From: Azolla caroliniana
Lineage: Eukaryota > Polypodiophyta
Direction: 5' to 3'
Assembly: GCA_043228905.1 (NCBI GenBank)
Contig: JBHGNT010000010.1
Span: 9,982,001-10,046,000 of the forward strand
Length of the DNA stretch: 64,000 nt
In this document: positions 43,845-56,624 of the stretch, piece after piece
Layout: every line of letters begins with the position of its first letter
Position numbering within the stretch: the stretch's first letter is position 1
Notes under the pieces: generated by a model
What the model was told of the DNA's origin: nothing
Databases searched by the model: none
What the model saw: the letters and a program-made list of their open reading frames with translations, nothing else
Made by a program: the position numbers and the translations under genes

Positions 43845-46800
43845 TTCACCCCCACCAAACCTGCACATCCACCGGTATGTGCCAATTGTAGTGAGGTTCC
43901 TCTTTTAATTACTCTTTTTCAACCTCGATGTTCGAGGCTATATCATCTAGAGCTTCGATCCCAAGATTTGGGGCCTCTCTTCTCTTAAAGATCTTGATTC
44001 TTTTTCCTGCAATTGGCAAAGCAAGTCGAGTTCCATCTAACTCCGCTAAAAAATAGGTTGCATTACTTTCTATTTTCTTGACCATATATGGGCCAAACCA
44101 TTGTTTCGCGAACTTTCGAGCAGTGCTATATTGATTATCGAGACTACTATCATAGACAAGAACCCAATCTCCTTCTTCAATTTTTCTTTGTCGAAGACGA
44201 TGCTTTCTATCAAAATATTCCTTGTTCTTCAATCGAGCTTGGCGCAACCGTTCTATTGCCAACTCAACATCTTCGGGCCTTCATTCTAATTGTTGAATCC
44301 TTGTGGCTAGCAAGTCTTCCCGACTCATTTCCTCTTGCCATGGCAAAGATGTCCACGAAGCAACACTTTGCTCAATAGGCATTATTGGTTTTTGTCCTAA
44401 TATGAGTTCAATGAGCATATATCCCATAGTCGTGCTATGTGTAGTTCTATCTGCCTACAATGCATAAGGTAGTAATCGTGGCCAATTTCCCATCTTGCCG
44501 TCACAAGCCTTTGCTAGAGCTTTTACAATTGGACTATGTCCTCGTTCCACCTTCCCATTTGCGTCCGGGTTGTATGCCATGGTGAGCGATAATTTGACGC
44601 CTATTCTTAAAAAGAACTCTTTAGCTTCATTCGCATCTAATTCTCCCCTATCGGCTACTATTTTGCCGACACATCCGTATCGACAAATAACATCTTCAAG
44701 GAGAAACTTACAAACCGCCGAAGTTGTTTTATTCCTTAGCGCCCGTCCTTCTACTTGGTTGGTGAGATCCTCTCTTGCTAGCACGAGATACTTCATTTGC
44801 CCCAATCCCATCGACATAACCATGTCTACCAACCACTTATAGTGCATTGATAATGGATATGTCGGATGAAGTTCATCCCTATGTTGAATATTCGAGTATA
44901 ATTGGCATCGCTCACATGTTTCAACATAGCTTGCTACATCTTTGTAAACACCCGACCACCAATACTTCTCCTTGAGCTTTGCAAATGTTGCCCATATACC
45001 TCGATGACCTGCCCACACACTATCATGAAATTTAGCAATTAGTGTTTGTTGATCTTGTTTCTTGCACACCACTCGAAGTGGAGTTCCATTCTTCTTCCTT
45101 GGAAACTTCCATAGATGTCCTTTGAGGAAGAACTTGTAGGCCTTCTTCCTAATTCGGTAGAAGTCTTCCTTTGACCATGATTCATCCTTTGTAAGAGAGC
45201 TTAAGTACTTGCCAATTTCGACAAATTCACCCTCATAATCTTCTACTTTAAACACGGCAAGCACCCGAGCACAAGAAACCATAAAAAAGTTTAGGCCAAC
45301 ATCTTCTTCGTCAGAGTGCAAATCTTCTTCACCCTCATACCTTGCCCTTGATAACATATCGGCCACCACATTATGCTTCCCATTTATATGTCGAATCTCG
45401 GGGTTGAGGGACTTGATATAGGCAATCCATTGCAGCATAGCAATATCTGGTGTAGCACAACCGGATATCATTCCAAGAATAGGCAGACAATCAGTCTCAA
45501 TTATGACCTCTGTTCCGATAAGGTAGTCACGATCAGTTTTAACTACGGATACTATTCCCCATAACTCTCTCTTTACTTGGGCATACTTCCTTTGTCTTTC
45601 AGTTAACACCTTTGCACCGAATCAGATTGCATACCGATTCTTTTCTTTATCTTCTTGGTTTATCACCCATCCAATTCCGATTGGGCTTGTATCCACCGTC
45701 ACATATATCAGGGTACCTTCGGTGTAGTCGGCTTTTCGCAGTGCCGGAGCTTCCAATAATAGTTTCTTTAGCTTTTGAACCGCGTAGGTATGCTCATCTT
45801 CCCATTCAAAATTCTTTCTTTTCTTTAGTAATCCATACAATGGTTCAACGACATGAGCATAATGTGGAATCCATATGTGATAGAATGCCCATGCTCCCAA
45901 GAATCTTCGCACCTCTGTTTGAGACACACATTCTTCTTTCATCTCTTGAATAGTGTTCACCTTGGATGGAGATGGCTTCCGGCCATAAGACCCACATAAG
46001 TGTCCTACTACCAATATTTCTGGTTGACCGAATGCAGACTTCTCTCCCGAAAACGTGAGATTTGCATCCTCAAGCTTTTGCAACACCTTCTCGCTATCCT
46101 TTATATGATCGATGACGAATCTTTGGCAACCATCTTCATCTTTTTCTTCCACCAAGCATCCTTTGATTTGAATATCATCTAAGAAGGGCATTGTGATATC
46201 AACGATACAATCTCTCAACACTTTGTTCATGGCATTCACCAACCCGATCGGCGTCCTCATTATCGTTATGTCTCTACTATCGACGGCCAATTGAAATTGA
46301 TCATAGCTCGAGTAGAGATCACCAATGGAATAGATCGATCTTCCCATGAAGGCTTCGGCAAATTCATCCACACTTGGACCAATTCCGGCATTTCGGCACC
46401 GTAAACCATCTATTGGAGTAGGGGGCATTGGACGGCTCAAGTATTCCCATCCTAACCTTTTCCTTTAGAATCTCAATCAACTTCGGAATGTGAGCTCTTG
46501 GAACCGGTATCGGCTTGAGGTTCCAAGGTACATGCGGCACTGTAAAAATCACCATCGACTCTATCATCTTCGGGTCGGCACATCCGATCTCTTGTGGAGA
46601 GAAGGCAAAGGCTTTCCCATGTCTCTCAGGCATTCCACGGAACATTCTCTCCTCTTTAGGGAGAAGGAAATCTTCCCTTCCAACTTGTAGCTTTCCTTTC
46701 GTCTCTTTGGTGAAGACATGACTTATTGCCTTTGGATCCCTTAAGCTCAGATCATTAGCAACTTCCTTCATCTTCTACCAGCTATCTTCCGGTAGAGGAA

Positions 46801-49466
46801 CCACAACTGGCTTGATCTTCTTATCCACCGTTTTATATTTTGTGTTGACTTCAGCTTCCTCCATCAAGATGCCTCAATGATATTCATCGATGATAGCGTA
46901 CATGTTGATGGAGTTAACCGAAATCACATTTTGATCGTGAGGGTAGCTCAAGTCCACGCTTCCTCGATTTTGCCGATGGTGTCGTTAAATGAGGCTTCCT
47001 CTAGAATATGAGACACAAATTCTTCTTCTTCGATTATGCTTTCTTCTTTCAGCATCTTCTCAAAGTCTTGTATCCGACACTTGTCCTTCTTGTTGAGTAG
47101 TGTTAGTTTACATGCGCCACTAGGTGTCACACATGTTGCTTCTCCTTGCGATCCACTTATTTCGCTTCCTTGTGGGGACTTATGATTGCTTGGACTATTT
47201 GTGCCCCACGCTTCAATAGTTCGCTCTAAAAATCCAAGGATTCGCCTCCAAGGCTATCTCGGTTCCTTTCGTGATTAGCCCGCCCCGTAAGGAATTGAAC
47301 AGACCTTTGATTGTCAAGGCTCTTGACTCGCGCGAAGGCCGCTCCATTATCGAACACCTTAGTCTCCATCTAGGACGATGTGATATATGGTTGTCCTAGG
47401 ATGACGAGATGTGAAGCCAAGTCTTGCACGAAGAAGTGTTGATCCATCTCCACATCTCCGATCGTGACTTTAACATTGGGGCAAGCTCCGTACAGGTCTT
47501 CCGTGGCCTTCGTTGCCACTCGTATCTTCCATCCGTGGTTTGTGTTAATCGGCCATCTTCCTTTCTTATAGAATTCGGTCGACATGAGGTTAATCTCTGA
47601 ACCATGGTCAATCAAAGATACCACGGTCTCTTTCTTCTCTCCGATCTTCACCGGCGTCTCTGTTGTCACTCTTGCCCAATGAGGCCGAGAGTAATGGATG
47701 TCCGCCATCACTTCTTCTTCCTCCTCCTCTTCTGATCTTGCCATAGTTATGGCACTTGTTTTCACCTCCTCTTCATCCGCTTGTTGCCGCTTCCGTTTAA
47801 TCAAGTCCATGATAGTATCGTGGAACTCCTTCTTAGCGATCCCAAGTAGCTCTCTCAAAGTAAGGTCGACATGACTGTCTAAAACCTTCTCCTCAAGGAC
47901 CTTCCGCAAGTCGGTTGTTTGTTCTATGTCCTACCTTAGCTTGTAAGTCGGCGCCGCTCGTTCCTTTCCTTTCTTCACAGATTCATCAACTTCCATCCGA
48001 GAAGGTTGGCTCGATCCATCGAGCTTCATGCTTGTTTCTCCTATCTCTTTTCGTGGCGCAGGTTGGGCTTGTCCTTCTTTCCTTGCATTCCTCGTATTAT
48101 GATGCTTTGATGTGCCATCTTTTTCATTGGTTCTTTTCCTCTTCTCTTCAACAAGAGCTTCATAGTTGTCACACACAACCTCCGCAAAGCTTGTGTTATC
48201 GTCGACTGGATCCGACCATCCGGTAACTCGTCGCACATTCCGATCAACATGTTTTAGATCCTCCAAATCTATTTTTCCTTTTTTTTCATACTCGAATACT
48301 GTTGGCCAAAACCCAACTCCCGGCTTGATCGTCTTTAGATTCTCTCTTCCGACTCGTATTCCCGCCGATGCGGCGTAGTGCATGGCTTCCACATGCCTTG
48401 CATCTTCCTCTTCCACGATCTTTTTCAGGCCGCCTCTTCCGAAGTTCACTCGTAGTGGCTTTCGGGTCTCACTCGAGTGGATCATGTTACCGTCCAAATA
48501 GACGACATTCTTGCGAATCGCGTCTTGCAAGTCAGTGCACTCCCTTCGCGAGTGCTCGAAGCTATCGCACCACACACATCTATACGCTTCTTTTCCCTTG
48601 GGTCCGGGTCAACCTACGTTAGCCAACGATACCGCTTCAAACTTTGTGGAGAGCTCTTTGATTATGGATTCTTCCATCGCTTTCTTGTTGAAATTGTTGA
48701 TCGGCTTGCTAGGCTCAATCGTCATAGGCGCCTTCCTCCTCCACGATTGTGGATTCTCCATATCGGTTTCCTCTTGCCATTGTCGACGCTTATCAAGACG
48801 GCTACAAGCCTTCTTCACTGCCGCCTAGTCCGCTACCAAGCCATTTGGTTGTGTTTCATCCTCCAAAAAGTTACCCAATTCACGCCGATCTTTCGCATCC
48901 ACTGCCTTTAGGAATAGCAGGACTTTATCTCCATCGAGAACTCGTTGATCAACACTCGGAAGTCGGTTATACTTCTGGTCGAATTTGGCATATACTCCAA
49001 ACATTCACATATTCTTCCCTTTCTTCTCGATCCAAGACATTAGCGTATGTCGAGTCATCCTTGATGCGTCTTCAAGCATGTATTCAACGAGAAGCACCTT
49101 TTTGAACTCCGCCCAAGTTGCATGCTCGTTTTGGATCTCCATGACGCGCTCGCGGATCCCTGGTTCCACCACACGTTTGAAGCTAGAAATTTGTTTGAGA
49201 TCATTGACATCCCTTTCTTGCATCTCGTTCCGATAGGTAGCAAGAAAATCCGTGATGTTCTTGCCACCAAATCGTCCAGCTATCTCGACCGTACGATCAA
49301 CAACTTTGTCGATTAAAGCTTCTCGATCTCTCACCTTCAACATGTATTCCACTATGGACACCATGCCTTTCGTTAATTCCTCTCCTTGAGTTCCGCTTGT
49401 GGAAGCCATCGTTGCACTTGATATCCTTCCTACCACCTCTTTCACGTCGGGTTCACCACTTAATTA
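43845..49466 (-). pseudogene. Gypsy-B gag-pol, degenerate
   Basis: From 49,445 down: gag; zinc knuckle 'RCVWCDSFEHSRREC' near 48,560; protease 'VVSLIDHGSEINLMS' near 47,600 (His where Thr/Ser is usual); RT from 46,771 to 45,900 with 'PFLDDIQIKGC'; RNase H 'IIETDCLPILGMISGC'; integrase finger 'HDSVWAGHRGIWATF' with 'CERCQLYS', core 'IVADRGELDANEAKEF' and 'YNPDANGKVERGHSPI'; C-terminal 'YFDRKHRLRQRKIEEGDWVL'. Frames break repeatedly. Compared with Gypsy-A, RT lacks about 66 bp after 'WFTVPK' (losing the 'LRFIQDLQSVNK' motif) and 48 bp after 'TPIGLV' (losing 'PQGGTNSVAHM'). Confidence 0.88.
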
Positions 49467-50931
49467 TGTCATGAAAATCCGTCACTATGTGCGGATCGCG
49501 AGGCGGAACCGCCAGGGTTCTGGACTAGAAGGATTTAGTGCAACACGTACAACACAAACAAAATTCACATATAAGACGAGTAGATGAGAGAAAACGTTCA
49601 TTTATAGCATAAGAAAATAAATTCTTTTATATTTCAAGAATCTTGTTACAACGGGTTGGAGATGAAAATGAGAGATAATTTTTTTTAAAGAAAGGAGCCA
49701 ACAACCATGTAAGGAGTGGTCCAATATGAATATGAGAGATTATTCTTGAAAGGAAGGAGCCAACAACCATGTAAGGAGTGGTCCGATATGAATAAGAGAG
49801 ATTATTCTTGAAAGGAAGGAGCCAACAACCATGTAAGGAGTGGTCCGATATGAATAAGAGAGATTATTCTTGAAAGGAAGGAGCCAACAACCATGTAAGG
49901 AGTGGTTCGATATGAATAAGAGAGATTATTCTTGAAAGGAAGGAGCCAACAACCATATAAGGAGTGGTCTGATATAAATAAGAGAGATTATTCTTGAAAG
50001 GAAGGAGCCAACAACCATGTAAGGAGTGGTCCGATATCAATATGATAGAGATTTCTTCCCCAAGGAATGGGAGAGAGAAGAAGAAGGGAAAAAAATAGTA
50101 GAGGCTAAAAAATGGAACATATATTCAACTCTTTGTTGATCCTCCTCCCCCAATGTTACTTTGCATGTCCACTTTTAGTTGCATGGCCTCTATTTTTAGT
50201 TGCATGCCTTTTACTTTTAGTTGCATGGCCTTGGCTTTTAGTTGCATGTGACCGTCCGTATAATTTGGCCAAATGACCCAATCATCCGTAAAGTTTAGCC
50301 CGTGTGCAATCCGTACGTGCGTCGCAACCAAACCGTAGACGTGTCCGCGCGCAAAAGTCTCGACCACGCAATGTACGCATCCATGCATGCGCACGTCTCG
50401 ACCGCACCGTGTACGCATCTGTGTGCTTGTCCGCACACACGCGTCTGTCTGAAACGTCCACGCGGCCGTGCGCAAAATTCCTGACCACGTCGTGTATGCA
50501 TCTGTGCGCTTGTCCGAAAATGTCCACGCGCACATACGTCCACACGGTCATTCACACATGCATACACCCGAAGCGTTAACACAACCACACATACACGCAC
50601 GTATGCTCGAAGCGTGCACACCACACAATGTAGCCCAAGTCACCTTGAACATTCTATGCTCCACACATTGATAAAATGAATATGTTTTGGTTTCCCTTAT
50701 ATATCTTGGGTTCCAATGTTGTCCTATCTATGTGGGATATCTCACAGTTTTGTCTTTTTTTTCTTCTTCTTGAAACTTTACACTCAGATAACTTGATACT
50801 TGTTTATCCGTTTCATGCGTAGTAAAATACGCTATAAAGCTCTTGAAGACATCTATCTATATGAATACATTAAGCTAATCTTAAATAATTGTTTACTAGT
50901 TTTCATATCGTGTGTGAAAAACCACACGACA
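49467..50931 (-). repeat. Gypsy-B 5' LTR
   Basis: 1,465 bp, ends TGTCATG/CACGACA on +. It contains the six-copy 62-bp array, a four-copy 21-bp 'ttttagttgcatg' array (50,170-50,250), and a CG-rich stretch of 'tgtacgcatc' phrases. It is an uninterrupted copy and so an empty-site control for Copia-2. Confidence 0.92.
49690..50045. repeat. 62-bp tandem array in Gypsy-B 5' LTR
   Basis: Six units homologous to those at 37,040, with slightly more variation among units ('ccaatatgaatatgag', 'accatataagg'). Confidence 0.95.
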
Positions 50932-51456
50932 CCGCGCATCCTCTAGCTTTTGCAACACTTTCTCACAGTCATCGATGTGGTCCACTACGAATCTTCGGCA
51001 CCCTTCCAACCTAATTGTTTCATCCTTCTCTCCCACCGGACACCCCTTTATCGGGATGTCGTCCAGGAATGGCACGGTGATGTCTGGGATGCAGTCCCTC
51101 AGCACCTTGTTCATTGCGTTCACCATGTGCGCCACCGAGTTGGTCCCTCCTTGCGGTAGGGTACACATCCGTACTAGCCCGAGAGGAGTCCGCATCGTCG
51201 TAATGTCCCTGCTTTCCACGGCTAGTTGGAACTGATCGTACCCTGAGTACAGATCGCTGACCGAATAGATCGACCTTCCAATGAAGGCCTCCGCGAACTC
51301 GTCAATGGTCGGTCCGATTCCGGCGTTCTGAATGGTCACCTTGTTGACCGACTGCAGGTCCTGAATGAAGCGCAACGTGCCGTTCTTCTTCGGCACGGTA
51401 AACCACCGATTTGAATACGGGGCACTCAACGGCTCGAGGATGCCCATCTTCACCTT
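50932..51456 (-). mobile_element. Gypsy-A, 5' remnant (RT fingers and palm)
   Basis: RT of Gypsy-A interrupted by Gypsy-B: 'MGILEPLSAPYSNRWFTVPK', 'LRFIQDLQSVNKVTI', 'FIGRSIYSVSDLYSGYDQFQ', 'LPQGGTNSVAHM' and 'VPFLDDIPIKGC' are all present in one frame. Sequence similarity stops abruptly at about 51,456, so gag, protease and the 5' LTR are missing; the break lies about 570 bp upstream of the epoxide hydrolase start. Confidence 0.88.
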
Positions 51457-52022
51457 TTTACATCTTTTATGATTTGGCCCTAGTGAAGTAAGGGACGCTT
51501 TATTTCCCCATTAAGAATATAGCTAAGAGTTTGTGAGTCACATGGCAGCTACGATTCTTTTCGAATTTTCGGAGAGAAAGCCTCAAAAAATAGTCGAGTT
51601 AGAATGTTTATTTCTCCAAATGCCTCGAGTTTTTCGTTCTTTCCTCAAAGATACAATCGGATTCATTTCCCTTGTATCCCGAGAAAGTGTGTAGATGTGT
51701 GATTCTAGCAATTAATTATACGGAGAAAGTTCATCGAGATCGAGTGATGATATGGTCACAAGTTGTGCTTATCTTTTTGTTGATTAATATTTTGTATTGT
51801 TCAAAAGGGGCACCTGCCAATCTTATCGATTTTCTTGGTGGTGGGACAAGGGGGGCTTATATGGACAAAATGGAAATACATATATCTCATTCATACATTA
51901 CATATAAAGAGAAACCTCACTCTTTTTGTTGGGATTGTAAGTTTATTCTGGAATCAATCGTCTTCTCTGTTGTTGTTTCTACTGTCTTTTTTGTTTTTTT
52001 AATTACCTTCACCATTACCAAC
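51457..52022. promoter_or_regulatory. Upstream region of the epoxide hydrolase gene
   Basis: Non-coding interval between truncated Gypsy-A and the ATG. No clear TATA box was assigned. A 184-codon open frame from 51672 runs across this interval and intron 1, with no domain, and is regarded as chance. Confidence 0.35.
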
Positions 52023-53941
52023 ATGATGGAGGGCGTGAATCACAGAACCATCGCCACCAATGGCATCAACATGCATATCGCAGAAATGGGCTCAGGTCTG
52101 TCTCCTCCCAAGCTTTTCCTTCATGACCATTATCTTCATTCATGCGGTGGAATGATAGGTCATCCAAGATCAAACGAAAATAAAAGATATAGCTTTCCGA
52201 ATGCTCCATCATCATTATCTTAATGCACGAAGTTTTGTATGCGCACCATACCATACCTTGACGTGGTACACAACTATTGATCCTGAGAAACGTGGAGTAT
52301 TTGTCTGGTGGCTTTATCAATCGATGCCAAATTTTCACAATAATGACATGTTTGTTAATGAAAGATATCATAATACACAAATCATCTCACATCGAGAGAT
52401 TTGGCATCATGCATTTCTCAATCGAGATTCAAATATAACTGATTTCCAGAGGGAATATTAAAAGATTAGTCTAATGGATGGAGTAAATTAGAGTTTTTGG
52501 AGCGATTCTTGAAAGAATTCTCTTGACCATGCTATATATGTAATGTAAATCCAGGTCCAGTGGTCTTATTTCTTCATGGCTTTCCTGAATGCTGGTACTC
52601 ATGGAGAAAACAAATGAGTGCATTTTCGGAAGCTGGGTTTCATGCAGTAGCTCCAGATCTACGTGGCTATGGTGACACTGATTCACCTCAAGGTGTAGAA
52701 AACTACACAGTCCTGCATATTGTCGGTGATCTAATTGGCCTCCTCGATAGCTTGCAATGCCAAAAGGTATGTAAAAGTCGTTCATCAGTGATAGTGTATA
52801 GATCGGTTTAGTTGGAAAAAAACAAATTAATGTAGAAGATGAGGACATGTTCTTGCCAGGCATTTGTAGTTTCACATGACTGGGGTGCTATCGTTGGATG
52901 GTACCTATGCCTCTTCCGACCTGAAAGGATTATTTCGCTTGCTGCTCTTAGTGTTTATTACTTGCCATACCATCCGGCAGGTAGCATTTTACACTTTGTC
53001 CGAACTGCTCATGGTGAAAATCACTACATGTGCAAATTTCAGGTATTGGAAGTGTAGCATTTTTGACTTAAAATCATTTGTAGATAAATTATTATCTGAT
53101 TCCTCGTGTTCATGCAGGAGCCTGGTAAAACTGAGGCTAGGATTGCAAATATTTCACCAGATACGTTTTACCGAAGAGTGTTTTGTAATGCAAGCAACCC
53201 AAATCTGGATGGAGTCCTAGTCAAGCCTGATGGATCTCCAACAATGCTTCCGGATTGGGTATCTGAAGAGGATATTGAATACTTTGTGAAGGCTCAGAAA
53301 AGCGGATTTACTCCGCCCCTTAATTATTATCGAGCACTCAATCTGTAAGAACGATAGGACCTTCATGATATCAAAGCACTTTTCAAAATTCCATGTAGCT
53401 TGACATCGGCTTTTGCACAGATCCATCTTCATGGGGTGCATATGTTTTACCATTAGTCTTGTTGACCCAGATTTGTTGCCTTCCAGTGCCATGATTATGG
53501 ATTTTTAAGTAAATATTTCGATGTTTGATAGAAGCCCTTCAGTTCCACAACAAAATTTATGCTAACAAGGATTATTTAGTATCAGAAACTAGGAACACAA
53601 TATATACATAGTGCAAGAGAAGTACTTAAAAAAAACTCTTTTCAGTTATTCAAAAGCTAATGGCATGTGTGCATGAATTTGGCAGCTCTTGGGAACTTAC
53701 GGCTCCATGGGCTGGCAGCAAAGTGATGGTTCCGACACTTTTCATTATTGGAGACAAGGATCTTGTGTATAGCTTTTATAATGCAAAGGAATACCTACAT
53801 GGTGGTGGCTTTGCTAAGGATGTACCGAACCTCAAGGAGTGTATAGTGCTTAAAGATGTGGGGCATTTCTTGCATGAGGAGAAACCTGAGATAGTAAATC
53901 ATCACATTCTCGACTTTTTCAAAAGCTTCCATGTTGCATGA
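52023..53941 (+). CDS. Soluble epoxide hydrolase (alpha/beta-hydrolase fold)
   Basis: Adds water to epoxides (in plants, fatty-acid epoxides for cutin and defence) in cytosol or peroxisome. Five exons, 52023-52095, 52555-52766, 52860-53042, 53118-53344 and 53686-53941, have GT-AG introns and matching phases and give 316 aa, the usual plant length. Oxyanion motif 'HGFPE' at 32-36; nucleophile Asp102 in 'SHDWGA'; lid tyrosines Tyr151 in 'HYMCKFQEPG' and Tyr226 or Tyr227 in 'NYYRAL'; charge-relay Asp257 in 'GDKDLVY' and His292 in 'DVGHF'. 'SWELTAPW' is a plant-type signature. Two adjacent ATGs (52023, 52026) are both possible starts. No signal peptide. Family identity is firm; the substrate is not predictable. 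Confidence 0.93.
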
Positions 53942-56620
53942 CATGCGGAAATATAGAGCTTTTGAGCCATCTCTTGGAAAAGAAATATGCCGAGTTTCAA
54001 CACATCAATGACTCTTTTGATGTGCCCTCATAACTTGTCATTGGAAAGTGCGAGTGGACAATCCTCTCGAGTCTCAACATTGTTATGTTTTTAAGAAACT
54101 TATGCTTTTCACAAACATAAATCACTTTTCGATATGCCCTTGTAATTATTTATCAGAGAGCGCCCTTTGTTCTCTTGTGTTTTATAAGACAACATGAGGG
54201 AAGGTAAGGGTAAAATATCGTCCAACATGCGATGTAATCTCTATGTATAATGTTTTCCAACTTGAATTAATATACATGAAAATTATATATATGAGTGTTT
54301 CTAGTCTTAGTTACATTTATAGCGAAGATTGTTAAGCCTATTCTTAAAAGAACTTAGCTCATTCCCACTTCCCCAAAAAATATCTAGACATTCCACTTCC
54401 TTGCATTGTGTAAATTGTCGTTTTCCTCTTATCCACACTTGGCCTTGCAACCTATGACGTTCTCCCATAGTGCAATGTTTTTCATAATCAACACAATACA
54501 TTTAGTCGTAAGGTGCCCAATATGTTGTCTATGATAAATATCAACATTATTTCTAGATTGGTTGTTATTAGTGCATGCATTAGTTTTATGTATGAGTTGA
54601 TATAGTTTATATTTATGTATATCGAAGAAAGTTAACTTGTTTGGAGGTACTGTTTTGAGGTGATTATGAATCTTTAAAGTATTTTGAGGGCAATTTAATT
54701 GAGTAGTTATTAATGTGGCCTATACCATGAAGATAGCGCATCACGTGTTTGTAAAATATAGAGTAAAATGAGTTAGTGAGAGGTATGCTAACCAAGCGGA
54801 TAGATGTGGTACGACTTTTGTTCACGAGAGGCATGTCAAAATAGATTTACTATGCACAACTATGCTTGTCCATTTCTCTGGCTCAATGTCGCTGTAGGCT
54901 TTGTTATTTTTTGTACGCTTGGTTGTTAAAGAGCAAAATTTTAATGATATACCTTTTATTGTTAGCTTCATTGTTTCATGTGCATTTGCTTGAAAAAAGC
55001 ATTAGATATTTGTGATTCTTGGAATTGCAATGTTGTATGTCTGGATGTCGGTGTTAGGGTTTAAGTTTTTTGGGAATGAAATGCGATTTGTTTTAGAGGT
55101 TTGGGTTATGACTCAAATGAGTTTAGAAATAAGGAAGCATAAGGCCAGAGTTTGAGGAGAAACAAAACTTTGGAACCCATAATTGAAAGAGATGTATATG
55201 TTTGCATGCCATTGGATACCATAAGTCACATTTGAAGGAGAAGACATATGTTTGTATTTTACAAAATTGATGTGACATTTCAAGGAAGAAACTAAATGTT
55301 TTCATCAAGCTTAGGATTGGACGTACAACCAACCGTTTCATTGAACATTCATTCTGAAATGCAAATGTTATTGCAATGACAAAATGGCAGTCCATTTCAC
55401 TAAAAAATCTTAATAAATTGTCCAAAAGTACAAATATAACATGTTTTATTATTATACCTTGCTATAATAAAAGCAAACGTAACATTCACTCAAAAACACA
55501 TATAGCATTATAGAGAGATAATGTACTCCAATCAGAAAACATAATAATGACATAAACTTGCATAATATTATAGAAGGATGATAATTCTACGCGTAATAAT
55601 AGTATAGGAGGATCACAAGTCTTGGTACCCTTCCAAGCTTCAAAGCATTCCCTTCACACAACCTCTTCGAAATTGTCTCATTCGGTGTATTGATGTCTAC
55701 AAACATCGATTAAAGTACATATTAAGATTATTTCTCTTCCACCTAATTAAATATTGTCTTTCTCCTTCAATTTTTCTCGATTGATCAATACATATGAAAA
55801 TCTTTCCCAAAATGATTGCATAACACTTGTAACCACTCTCTTATGCATGCACATAATTTGGGCACGTTGTCAGTGTGTAATATAAAAAATTTCAAATTTA
55901 AATCCAACACGCAACATAATGATGGATGCTTGAAGATATTGTGTGCATAATTCATAAGGTATCAAATAATATGTATGTCCTTGTCCAAGAGTTTTTTATG
56001 TATCATTGGGTTGTTTTTGATTCTTTTATACACTTTAGAGTATTGTAAAATGTAAAATGTATTGTTAAGTACGTGAAAGCTAAAGGAGATGGTAGGAAAA
56101 TAATTGAAGAGACATTTATTATCCCCCCATATTTTACTCATTGAAAGTGATGGAGAGTAAAGTTTATGTGGGCATAAAGTGCATATGTGATTTAAGATGT
56201 TTTTAATTTTGGTTGACAAAGAAGATAGAATAACGTTGTTATTAAAGGCATGCAAGAGGTTAAATTGACGAATGCACTTTGTATTGTTGAGAATATTACA
56301 AAATTATTTGACGATCTTTTTGCTATTCAAGATTTTACAATATATGCCGCACAGAGTTGGTAAGAAAATGTTAGAAGGAAAATTTTGCCGAGCTATGGTT
56401 TGTACAATCCTAGATGAATGCAATAGAGCTATCATTTTAGATATTAGCAGGGTGTATCTCAAGTGTACAAGTTTCTTTACAATAGATGATCAAACTCCAA
56501 AAGAGCAAGAACGTAAAAACCAAGCATACGTATTTAGAAAAGGATTTCAAAGTGCATACTAGTGATGACCCGTGGGACTACATATACCTCCAATTTGAAA
56601 ATCATGTTTTGGAATTGTAG
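53942..56620. other. Intergenic region, nothing recognised
   Basis: The first 300 bp probably include the 3' UTR and poly(A) site of the epoxide hydrolase. The rest is AT-rich with short frames (for example 56272-56562) lacking any known domain. Confidence 0.5.
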
Positions 56621-56624
56621 AGGA

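Larger units (their letters stand above)
36837..50931 (-). mobile_element. Gypsy-B: complete but defective Ty3/Gypsy element inserted in Gypsy-A
   Basis: Minus-strand element with two long LTRs and gag-protease-RT-RNase H-integrase order. The left LTR is split by Copia-2. Flanks 'ccgt' (36833-36836) and 'ccgc' (from 50932) fit a 4-bp target duplication with one change. Without the 5.4 kb Copia-2 the element is about 8.65 kb. The primer site next to the 5' LTR reads 'tggtgaacccgacgtg' on the minus strand; I cannot assign its tRNA. Confidence 0.9.

Noticed and set aside
51672-52223. 184-codon open frame upstream of and across epoxide hydrolase intron 1
   Set aside because: Low-complexity membrane-like translation with no domain; overlaps exon 1 in a different frame and an intron.
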